From the NCBI GenBank assembly GCA_903911925.1, contig CAIWFH010000065.1:1-64000 (forward strand): a DNA stretch of 64,000 nt. The letters run 5' to 3'. A program made the position numbers and the translations under genes. Source of the stretch: an uncultured Acidobacteriaceae bacterium (GTDB taxonomy: Bacteria > Acidobacteriota > Terriglobia > Terriglobales > Acidobacteriaceae). This document shows, one piece after another, positions 1-6,420 of the stretch (positions are counted from its first letter, which is position 1; every line of letters starts with the position of its first letter). The notes beneath the pieces were generated by a model. It did no database searches and was not told the DNA's origin. It worked only from the letters and a program-made list of their open reading frames with translations.

Positions 1-16
1 AGGCCGGAAAACGGCC
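1..16. terminator. Short hairpin at the window edge
   Basis: A 6-bp stem (AGGCCG / CGGCCT) with a GAAAA loop opens the window. There is no T-run after it. It could be the end of a transcript from a gene lying before the window. The rest of 17-259 has no coding signal except the hairpin described separately. Confidence 0.3.
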
Positions 17-160
17 TCAAGGGATCAAAAAGACAAGCAGCAACCCGTCTTTTCCGAAAGAAAACCGATTCACAATCAACAAATCAACTGCGCTCGCGTT
101 GTCGCCGCAAAATCACACACCTGCGCAGGGGTTCCCTAGAGTATCCGGGACTGCGTGAGG

Positions 161-194
161 CCCGACCAGCGGTTGCCCCTAACTTCTGGTCGGG
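161..194 (+). promoter_or_regulatory. Leader hairpin before the DyP gene
   Basis: CCCGACCAG at 161-169 pairs perfectly with CTGGTCGGG at 186-194 across a 16-nt loop. It lies between a GTG at 155, which opens the longest reading frame, and the ATG at 260, where family similarity begins. A structured 5' leader therefore fits better than coding sequence. Its function is unknown. Confidence 0.35.
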
Positions 195-259
195 AAGAGC
201 ACAATGTTGTTGAGACATGGTTTGAGTCGAGTTACAGTGGTGTCTCAAGGGCTACACTG

Positions 260-1354
260 ATGGGTCCCGATCCAGAGAGCGCACGCGATACACCAAATCG
301 ATTGCCAGTTCTCGCCCAGGCGGTATCCGCGCCGCTTACCCGCGCAGCGATCTTTCTGGTCGCCACGCTGAATCCGGGCTGTGGCGCTTGCGTCACACTG
401 CGCTCTTTCTGCAGTGATTTCCCCAAGCTTTTGCGCGCCATAGAATTTCGCGACCTCGAAGGAGGGCTCACCTGCGTCATGGGTGTCGGCTCAGAAGCGT
501 GGGACCGGCTCTTCGGGTTGCCGCGGCCTGCAGAACTGCACCCGTTTCGAGAGATTCACGCCGGCGAGCGCCATGCTGCGTCGACGCCGGGCGACCTGCT
601 GTTCCACATCCGTGCCAAGCGCATTGACCTGTGCTTCGAAATGGCCACGCAGATTATGGCTCGCATCGGAAGCGCCGTTTCGCCGGCAGACGAGGTACAG
701 GGCTTCCGTTACTTCGATGACCGCGATTTGTTGGGGTTCGTCGACGGGACGGAGAATCCCCGGGGAGAGGCAGTGACCGCCGCCGTTCTCATCGGCGACG
801 AAGATGCCTGCTTTTCCGGCGGCAGCTATGTCATCGTGCAAAAGTACCTGCACAACCTTGAAGCATGGAACGCTCTCTCCACTGAAATGCAAGAACGCAT
901 TATAGGCCGCACCAAGCTCTCTGACATTGAATTGGACGACTCCATCAAACCAACATCGGCGCACAACGCGCTCACTACCATCGTCGAGGGCGGGAGAGAG
1001 ATAAAGATTCTGCGGGACAACATGCCCTTCGGCTGCCCCTCGCAGGGCGAATTTGGCACCTATTTCATCGGCTACAGCCGTTCCCCACGCACCATCGAGC
1101 AGATGCTCGAAAACATGTTTGTCGGAAAGCCGGCGGGCAACTACGACCGCATCCTTGACTTCAGCCGGGCTGTTACTGGAAGCCTGTTCTTTGTGCCATC
1201 GGCGACTTTTCTTGAGTGCGTGGCTGAAGGCCAGTCCAAAGTTCCAGAGACCTCCTCATCATCAACAATTGAGGAGAACTCTTCACCCGCTCTATCGTTG
1301 CTCGACGGTTCGCTTCGCATCGGATCTCTCAAAGGAGAAACACACCATGAATAA
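260..1354 (+). CDS. DyP-type haem peroxidase, encapsulin cargo
   Basis: This is a dye-decolourising peroxidase of 364 residues. It uses hydrogen peroxide to oxidise a wide range of substrates. The hallmark GFVDGTENP motif is present with the catalytic Asp at about residue 162. The likely proximal haem ligand is His235 in SAHNALT. The last 19 residues form a flexible tail containing DGSLRIGSLKGE, which matches the known encapsulin cargo-loading peptide. The stop codon overlaps the encapsulin start, so the two are co-translated and the enzyme should be packed inside the shell. The ATG at 260 was chosen because DyP similarity starts there and AAGGG precedes it. A GTG at 155 would add 35 unrelated residues. 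Confidence 0.93.
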   Translation: MGPDPESARDTPNRLPVLAQAVSAPLTRAAIFLVATLNPGCGACVTLRSFCSDFPKLLRAIEFRDLEGGLTCVMGVGSEAWDRLFGLPRPAELHPFREIHAGERHAASTPGDLLFHIRAKRIDLCFEMATQIMARIGSAVSPADEVQGFRYFDDRDLLGFVDGTENPRGEAVTAAVLIGDEDACFSGGSYVIVQKYLHNLEAWNALSTEMQERIIGRTKLSDIELDDSIKPTSAHNALTTIVEGGREIKILRDNMPFGCPSQGEFGTYFIGYSRSPRTIEQMLENMFVGKPAGNYDRILDFSRAVTGSLFFVPSATFLECVAEGQSKVPETSSSSTIEENSSPALSLLDGSLRIGSLKGETHHE

Positions 1355-2165
1355 TCTCCATCGCGAACTAGCTCCCATTTCTGACTCGGCTTGGGCGCAG
1401 ATTGAAGCAGAATCGTCGCGCACACTCAAGCGCTACCTTGCCGGACGGCGTGTTGTCGACGTGAAGGGACCGGCCGGCACCCCTCTGTCTGCCGTCGGCA
1501 CTGGCCATTTGCGGGCAATTGCGGCCCCAGCAGAAGGCATCGTCGCGAGGCAACGCGAAGTAATGGCGCTAGCCGAACTGCGAGTTCCATTCGACTTGGA
1601 TCGCGAAGCGATAGACGATGTCGAACGCGGCGCAAATGATTCCGACTGGCAAGCGGCGAAGGATGCCGCGCGACAACTCGCCTATGCCGAGGACGGAGCC
1701 ATATTTGAGGGTTATGCAGCCGCCAGCATCGATGGGATTCGTAAAGGGACAAGTAATCCAATCATGACTCTGCCAGCCGATGTGCGTCAGTACCCGGAGG
1801 CCATCGCCCAGGCGCTCAGCAGATTGCGCCTGGTGGGCGTCAACGGACCCTATTCGGTGCTGCTTGGAGCCGACGCTTACACCGCATTGGCTGAGACCAG
1901 CGACCACGGCTATCCGGTGCTGGAGCATGTCAAACGGCTCGTCGATGAGCCGATTGTCTGGGCGCCTGCCATCACGGGCGCTTTTGTACTCACAACACGG
2001 GGCGGCGACTTCGAACTGCACATTGGCCAGGACGTCTCCATAGGCTATCTTAGCCACACCGATGCATCAGTCCGCGTGTATCTGCAGGAGACCTTTACGT
2101 TCCTCGATCTCACTGCTGAAGCGGCAGTGGCGCTCGTTCCTCCCGGAGAGACAATAAGGTCCTGA
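1347..2165 (+). CDS. Encapsulin nanocompartment shell protein (family 1)
   Basis: This 272-residue protein has the HK97-fold shell signature of the linocin M18 / encapsulin family. Visible matches include LHRELAPISDSAWAQI at the N-terminus, ARRVVDVKGPAG-like strands near residue 35, and IGYLSHTDASVRVYLQETF near the C-terminus. It self-assembles into an icosahedral shell that holds the peroxidase encoded just upstream. The ATG at 1347 lies inside the end of the peroxidase gene (8-nt overlap), and AAAGGAGA sits 8 nt before it. The overlap suggests translational coupling. No other cargo gene, such as a ferritin-like protein, is next to it. Confidence 0.95.
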   Translation: MNNLHRELAPISDSAWAQIEAESSRTLKRYLAGRRVVDVKGPAGTPLSAVGTGHLRAIAAPAEGIVARQREVMALAELRVPFDLDREAIDDVERGANDSDWQAAKDAARQLAYAEDGAIFEGYAAASIDGIRKGTSNPIMTLPADVRQYPEAIAQALSRLRLVGVNGPYSVLLGADAYTALAETSDHGYPVLEHVKRLVDEPIVWAPAITGAFVLTTRGGDFELHIGQDVSIGYLSHTDASVRVYLQETFTFLDLTAEAAVALVPPGETIRS

Positions 2166-2354
2166 GGTGATCCTCATATCCTTAGCACACTCACCTCGCG
2201 GCTCTACCTCAGAACAGACGCTGTTCAGTTACATCTGCTTCTCTCCCGGATCATTGCCGTTCCTATTCTCAGATCTTCGCTCATGCTCGAAGGTCGACAC
2301 CACGATAAAGTCGGATGCGCCGACGGATTGCCCCAATCTGATTGACTCGCGCAG

Positions 2355-2597
2355 TCAGCGAATTTTCAGATGTTGATTCTTGAGAAGTAGCTCGCATACA
2401 CACTTCTGCAGTGTCTCCAAGTGCCCCTGCCAGGATTCCTCGATTCTTTGCGTCCATTCTATATGCCTGTGACTTTCAGTCAGTCCTCTCTCCGCGCTCT
2501 GTTTACGCGCGCCGGATCCAGAATTCGGTTGAGCGTGAATCCTTTCACTCGCTTCGGTAGCCATACCATCTTCACCGCGAATTTCTGCTGTTGTCAT
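2355..2597 (-). CDS. Small hydrophilic protein of unknown function
   Basis: This 80-residue protein is charged and lacks membrane segments or a signal peptide. It starts at ATG 2597, seven bases after a clear AAGGAG, which favours this start over longer in-frame options. The second half (residues 45-80) has a pattern that could form an amphipathic helix: EWTQRIEESWQGHLETLQKC. I do not recognise the family. It is preceded by one of the nine shared-type promoters (2679-2724), which supports it being a real gene of the stress regulon. Confidence 0.6.
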   Translation of the reverse strand: MTTAEIRGEDGMATEASERIHAQPNSGSGARKQSAERGLTESHRHIEWTQRIEESWQGHLETLQKCVCELLLKNQHLKIR

Positions 2598-2985
2598 AAC
2601 TGTGCTCCTTGTGCGTCGCCAAAAGTAGTACGTACTCTGCGTGTCCCGGTCCGATCTAAATTGCGCCGCACACATGCCATTACGCCAGAAGAGCCGGAGC
2701 GAGTCCATAGGACAAAAGTATCGAATAATGACCATGGGACAACCAGCTTAACTTAACAGTCACCCGAACGGGAACAGGCAAACCATCAGCGGCAATCCTT
2801 TTTGGATTCATGGTATCTCTATCGGATGAATCATTACCGCGCCACCAGCTACATGCCTAAGCTACAAAGAGATGATAGGTTGGCGTTGCTTTTTTTCACT
2901 CTGGTAATACAATGTATTCTGCGAGCGAACTTGGCCATGGCGTGAGGTCGCCTTATACCCCTGGCCGCAATGCGAGGTCATCCCC
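2598..2985. other. Intergenic region with two outward promoters
   Basis: This 388-bp gap separates the leftward small gene from the rightward FixJ-type regulator. It carries the shared promoter at 2679-2724 for the small gene. On the other side is a 13-bp inverted repeat AATAC-AAT-GTATT at 2906-2918, about 70 bp before the regulator. A self-complementary AGTACGTACT lies near 2629. I see no further gene. Confidence 0.5.
2679..2724 (-). promoter_or_regulatory. Shared-type promoter, copy A (small protein)
   Basis: Read toward the gene, it runs TCGATACTTTTGTCC, then a -35-like TGGACT (2707-2702), 17 bp, and an extended -10 TGG-CGTAAT (2684-2679). Expected transcript start is about 2672, 75 bases before the ATG. 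Confidence 0.6.
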
Positions 2986-3645
2986 ATGTCGCACGCCACT
3001 CCCATTGTCTTTGTTGTCGACGACGACATCTCCGTGCGCGAATCGCTTGAGTTGCTGATCCGCAGCGAAGGCTGGCAGCCTGAGACATTTGCATCCGCAC
3101 AGGAGTTTCTTGCCCGCTCGCGAGGCCTTGTTCCGAGTTGCCTTGTACTTGACGTCTCCCTTCCTGGACTGAACGGACTGGAGTTACAGAAGAGAATTGC
3201 GACTGAGCGAAGTGAAATGCCGATCATTTTTATCACGGGCTACGGCGATGTGCCGATGACCGTCCAGGCGATGAAGGCGGGCGCCGTCGAGTTCTTGACG
3301 AAACCATTTAACGATGACGTGCTGCTGGGCGCAATCAGACAGGCGATCAATCGCAGCCGCATCGCACTTGGTCGCGAAATAGAAATGCAAGCCCTGCGGA
3401 ACTGTTACGCGTCCCTCACTCGCCGCGAACGGGAAGTTCTGGCCCTTGTCGTAGCCGGCCTTTTGAATAAGCAGATCGCCAGCGAACTCCGCATCAGCGA
3501 GATCACGGTGAAAGCGCACCGCGGAAAGGTGATGCAAAAGATGAAGGCAGATTCACTTGCTGGACTGGTAAACATGGCTGCCCGGCTGCGAATCAAGCGC
3601 TATTCGGCAACAGCAACTCTGCTGCACGACTCGTCGATTGCGTAG
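2986..3645 (+). CDS. FixJ/NarL-family response regulator
   Basis: This 219-residue DNA-binding response regulator has an N-terminal receiver (1-122) with acidic pocket D12-D13, phospho-acceptor D56, T84 and K106. A C-terminal LuxR-type helix-turn-helix spans about 144-203 (LTRREREVL, then the recognition helix in SEITVKAHRGKVMQKM). The architecture is that of FixJ, TtrR and related activators. No kinase is adjacent. The multi-PAS kinase at 6421 has a FixL-like dimerisation box and is the best local partner. Because NarL/FixJ proteins activate from sites just upstream of -35, this protein is the leading candidate to read the shared promoter boxes of the island. That link is inference. Its own upstream region lacks the box. 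Confidence 0.92.
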   Translation: MSHATPIVFVVDDDISVRESLELLIRSEGWQPETFASAQEFLARSRGLVPSCLVLDVSLPGLNGLELQKRIATERSEMPIIFITGYGDVPMTVQAMKAGAVEFLTKPFNDDVLLGAIRQAINRSRIALGREIEMQALRNCYASLTRREREVLALVVAGLLNKQIASELRISEITVKAHRGKVMQKMKADSLAGLVNMAARLRIKRYSATATLLHDSSIA

Positions 3646-3694
3646 ATTAGATGCGGCAGCGTGTGTTGTCTCTTTCGATCTGGAACTAGACAGC

Positions 3695-3729
3695 TTCCAG
3701 TTGCGCGTCTGTGCGCCTTCTAACTGGAA
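3695..3729 (+). terminator. Possible hairpin after the FixJ-type regulator
   Basis: TTCCAGTT at 3695-3702 and AACTGGAA at 3722-3729 are perfect inverted repeats. GCGC/GCGC lies inside the loop. There is no T-run, so terminator function is uncertain. Confidence 0.3.
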
Positions 3730-3734
3730 ATTGA

Positions 3735-3780
3735 CCGACACTATCGTCTAATAGATTCAACTTCGCTCTTCTGGCTAAAT
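3735..3780 (+). promoter_or_regulatory. Shared-type promoter, copy H (SDR)
   Basis: CCGACACTATCGTCTAATAG at 3735-3754 matches the box at 18 of 20 positions. The -35-like TAGATT (3752-3757) is 17 bp from the extended -10 TGG-CTAAAT (3775-3780). Expected start is about 3787, some 54 bases before the ATG. Confidence 0.6.
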
Positions 3781-3840
3781 TGATTCGTCGCGTCCGATGC
3801 AGCCGGACCTAGGCAACGAAACCCCGACAGGAGCTTACCC

Positions 3841-4563
3841 ATGACAAACAACAGGACCGTTATTATAACCGGTGCGTCGCGAGGCATTGGAGCGTCGATT
3901 ACCCGTGCGTTTCTTGATCGCGGCTACGACGTCGTTGCAACTGCACGAAGCATTTCCACGGCCGGCCTCGAGCACAACCCGCACCTTGCTCTGGTCGACG
4001 GGGACATAGGCCAAGAAGAAACGGCAGCAATGGTGGCTGACGCCGCAATTTCCAGCTTCGGCTCAATCAACCACGTTGTCAATGGTGCGGGCATCTACAC
4101 CTCCAAGCCGTTCATCGACTATACAATCAATGAATTTCGCGCCTTCGTCTCCACCAATCTTGAAGGATTCATTTTCATCACCCAGGCCGCTGTGCGGCAA
4201 ATGCTCAAGCAGGGCACTGGCGGCAGCATCACCACCATCACAGCATCCTTGGCCGACAACCCCATCGCCGGCGTTCCTGCTTCGATTCCCATGATCACCA
4301 AAGGCGGACTCGACGCAGTTACCCGCAGCCTGGCGATCGAATATGCCAAGGACAAAATCCGCTTTAATGCAGTCGCGCCGGGTGTCGTCGACACCTCTCT
4401 CCATCGTAATAGTCCAGGCGACGTTCTGACACCTCGGTCCCCGATGGAGACGATCACGGAACCGGAGGAAATCGCAGAGGCCGTCGTTTACTTGACTGAA
4501 GCTGCTCACGTGACCGGCGAGGTGCTGCACGTGGACGACGGCGCGCACGTCGGCAAGTGGTAA
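3841..4563 (+). CDS. SDR-family protein lacking the catalytic tyrosine
   Basis: This 240-residue protein is a classical short-chain dehydrogenase/reductase by fold. It has the nucleotide-binding TGASRGIG at 10-17, NGAG at 81-84, and structural N106 and S135. The Lys of the YxxxK motif is K154, but the tyrosine position is P150 (PMITK). Typical SDR oxidoreduction uses that tyrosine as the acid/base, so the protein may have a different chemistry or bind cofactor without classical catalysis. The C-terminal VTGEVLHVDDGAH is typical of the family. It stands alone behind a shared-type promoter, with AGGAG 8 nt before its ATG. Confidence 0.88.
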   Translation: MTNNRTVIITGASRGIGASITRAFLDRGYDVVATARSISTAGLEHNPHLALVDGDIGQEETAAMVADAAISSFGSINHVVNGAGIYTSKPFIDYTINEFRAFVSTNLEGFIFITQAAVRQMLKQGTGGSITTITASLADNPIAGVPASIPMITKGGLDAVTRSLAIEYAKDKIRFNAVAPGVVDTSLHRNSPGDVLTPRSPMETITEPEEIAEAVVYLTEAAHVTGEVLHVDDGAHVGKW

Positions 4564-4677
4564 CAGGCAATGGTCCGTAGCCAACCTTCGCCTGGCTGCG
4601 CTCCCGGTAACCCTCATGCATCAAAGAGAACCAGGCGTCCTGGTTTATGTTTGTCTTCTGCCAATCCTTTCGACGAG

Positions 4678-5151
4678 TTAGCCCCCCTTGGCGATTTCGG
4701 GAACGACAAATGCCACTGTGCCCTTGTCCAGAGTGTGGTGGTTCGCATCCTGCAACTCAAGGGACACCTTGTGCGGGCCAGGTGAGAGACCCATCAGGAT
4801 CACAGGGTTTCCGCTCGCATCTGCCCAAATCCACGAGGCATCGTCAAGTCGCACATGTACGTGCCCGATGCGCGGCGAGGCAGCCAGAGCGCCTTGGCCG
4901 AATACTGGCTCTAGATGAACGTTCTGGGCGCAATACTGAATAATTACTACTCCGCGGGAAGCAAGCGGCCCAGCCAGCGGAGGATCGATGAAGATTTTTG
5001 CCTGTGGCTCACTCGTTGTAAGCGGGATTACCGAGGCCAGTCCACACTTGTCCGATGCATTTTGTGCAGCGGCGCGCGCAGCAAACAGCACGGCGGCCAT
5101 CAGCGATAAAGAAAGCCAACCTTTAGAACTCGACGATTTCCGATCTGCCAT
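4678..5151 (-). CDS. Exported DUF6130-like protein
   Basis: This 157-residue protein has an N-terminal signal peptide (residues 1-29, hydrophobic SLSLMAAVLFAARAAAQ). The mature domain is a small beta-sandwich-like unit with IGHVHVRLDD, WIWADASGNPVILMGLSPGPHKV and a final TVAFVVPE strand. These features match proteins annotated as DUF6130, whose function is not known. The conserved HVHV and PGPHKV segments suggest a binding role in the periplasm, but this is guesswork. It is a single gene with the shared-type promoter at 5301-5346. Confidence 0.7.
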   Translation of the reverse strand: MADRKSSSSKGWLSLSLMAAVLFAARAAAQNASDKCGLASVIPLTTSEPQAKIFIDPPLAGPLASRGVVIIQYCAQNVHLEPVFGQGALAASPRIGHVHVRLDDASWIWADASGNPVILMGLSPGPHKVSLELQDANHHTLDKGTVAFVVPEIAKGG

Positions 5152-5300
5152 CCTCTTTCCTCCTGTGCGTTGACATCAATCAAATGCGCGATTCGTTCGA
5201 TGCTAGTGTCAGCCGGCATAATCCTCTTCCGGTGAGCGACTTGCTTCCGCAGTTTGTGCGTATCGCAAGGTCACCACGACTTGACCGAAACATAGCTGTC

Positions 5301-5346
5301 ATTTAGCCAGACGCTCAGAATTGAATCCATTGGACTAAGGTATTGA
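5301..5346 (-). promoter_or_regulatory. Shared-type promoter, copy B (DUF6130 gene)
   Basis: Read toward the gene: TCAATACCTTAGTCC, then -35-like TGGATT (5329-5324), 17 bp, extended -10 TGG-CTAAAT (5306-5301). The box is half of a perfect inverted repeat, AAGGTATT-N4-AATACCTT at 5337-5356. Expected start is near 5294, leaving a long leader of about 140 bases. Confidence 0.6.
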
Positions 5347-5722
5347 CCAATACCTTGGTATGCAGGAGGGTGATCGGCCGGTCAACGCGTTGCATAACTG
5401 GGATTTTCGCTCCACAGAAGTGGGTCATCCATCTTTCGGACCGTCGGCAAGGAGTCAAAGATGGCCTTCGAGCGGCGCAGAATCAGGCAAACACTCACCC
5501 GGTCCCGGCTTCTTGCGGCTTTTGGGGCTGGAAGGTGGATATGATAAATTCACGATAAGTGGTTGGCGCGCTTCCCTTCTGATTGATGCCAGGAATTCGC
5601 CACCGGGCCAACTCAGACTACCCCGCCGCCATAACCTTGATAGGCTCGCCGCAAGAGAACTAACTATCGATAAGACGCCCAACTAGCGGGTGCCTTCAAT
5701 GGCTCTGCGTCTGTTACTCGAT

Positions 5723-5743
5723 CAAGTTCCTGGTATGAACTTG
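5723..5743. promoter_or_regulatory. Inverted repeat before the MEDS/kinase operon
   Basis: CAAGTTC and GAACTTG form a perfect 7-bp inverted repeat around ctggtat, 19 bp before the MEDS gene start. It is a plausible operator that differs from the shared promoter box. Confidence 0.4.
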
Positions 5744-5762
5744 CCTTAGGGAGGGGTCGCAA

Positions 5763-6419
5763 ATGTCCAGGACAACGCCGCCAATCTCTTTAGCAGGCTC
5801 TCAGCTTGGCGCAATTCGCCATGTTTGTGCATTCTTCTCGAGCGACGACGAAGAGTATCGGGTTCTGCTCCCGTTTATTAAAGATGGACTTTCGCGCGGC
5901 GACAAGGCCGTTCATGTCGTCAATCCCAATCAGCGCGACGAGCATCTGCATCGGCTGGCCTCTGCTGGAATCGATCCGGCGACTGCGCAACAGGCCGGTC
6001 AGTTGGAAATCAAGATAAATACTGAGGCATACCTGCTCGATGGCAAATTCGACCAGGACCGCATGCTTGAGACCTTCGAATCACTCGCTTCGGGAAATGC
6101 ACCCGGAGACTTCCCTCTCAGCCGCATCGTGTGCCGAATGGATTGGGCAGTTGGAGACGCGTCCCGGCTCGAGAATGTCATTGAATTCGAATCGCGCGTG
6201 AATGATATATGGAGCCAGCACGACGACGCAGTCATCTGCACCTACCATCTATCCCAGTTTAGAGGCGATACGGTAATCGATATCCTGCGCACGCATCCAC
6301 TTGTCATCATTGGCGGAACTCTACAGCAGAATCCATTCTTCACGCCGCCGCGAGAGTTTCTCTTGGAATATCGCGCACGGCGTTCCGGCCTGGGTAGCCT
6401 GCCAATCCGGGAGTCATGA
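5763..6419 (+). CDS. MEDS-domain sensory protein
   Basis: This 218-residue protein consists of a MEDS domain (methanogen/methylotroph DcmR sensory domain). Typical segments are HVCAFFSSDDEEYRVLLPFI at 20-39, GDKAVHVVNP near 46-55, and the late VICTYHLSQF and ILRTHP segments. MEDS domains are thought to bind small ligands, often hydrocarbon derivatives, and frequently accompany histidine kinases. Here the gene ends one base before the kinase ATG at 6421, so the two are translationally coupled and the MEDS protein probably works with that kinase. A good GGGAGGGG precedes the ATG. Confidence 0.85.
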   Translation: MSRTTPPISLAGSQLGAIRHVCAFFSSDDEEYRVLLPFIKDGLSRGDKAVHVVNPNQRDEHLHRLASAGIDPATAQQAGQLEIKINTEAYLLDGKFDQDRMLETFESLASGNAPGDFPLSRIVCRMDWAVGDASRLENVIEFESRVNDIWSQHDDAVICTYHLSQFRGDTVIDILRTHPLVIIGGTLQQNPFFTPPREFLLEYRARRSGLGSLPIRES

Positions 6420-6420
6420 A

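Larger units (their letters stand above)
5152..5762. other. Long non-coding interval with promoter elements
   Basis: These 611 bp between divergent genes carry the shared promoter at 5301-5346 near the leftward gene. A 7-bp inverted repeat CAAGTTC-N7-GAACTTG lies at 5723-5743, just before the MEDS gene. The open frames here (for example 5360-5686) have no start signal or recognisable protein. The middle part, about 5360-5660, shows nothing I can name; a small RNA cannot be excluded. Confidence 0.4.

Noticed and set aside
130..154. CCCTAGAGTATCCGGGAC before the DyP gene as a shared box
   Set aside because: It has GTATCC and GGGAC but wrong spacing and no matching -10; not counted.
155..259. 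N-terminal extension of DyP from GTG 155
   Set aside because: The added residues do not resemble DyP and the DNA forms a hairpin; ATG 260 is more likely.
2421..2756. 111-residue rightward frame opposite the small protein
   Set aside because: The leftward frame has a clear ribosome site and promoter; this one is its shadow.
5667..5686. TCGATAAGACGCCCAACTAG-like copy of the shared box before the MEDS gene
   Set aside because: It matches only about 13 of 20 positions and no -10 lies 17 bp after its -35 position.
5360..5686. 108-residue open frame in the 5152-5762 gap
   Set aside because: No ribosome site, no recognisable protein pattern, and it overlaps another frame of equal quality; treated as non-coding.
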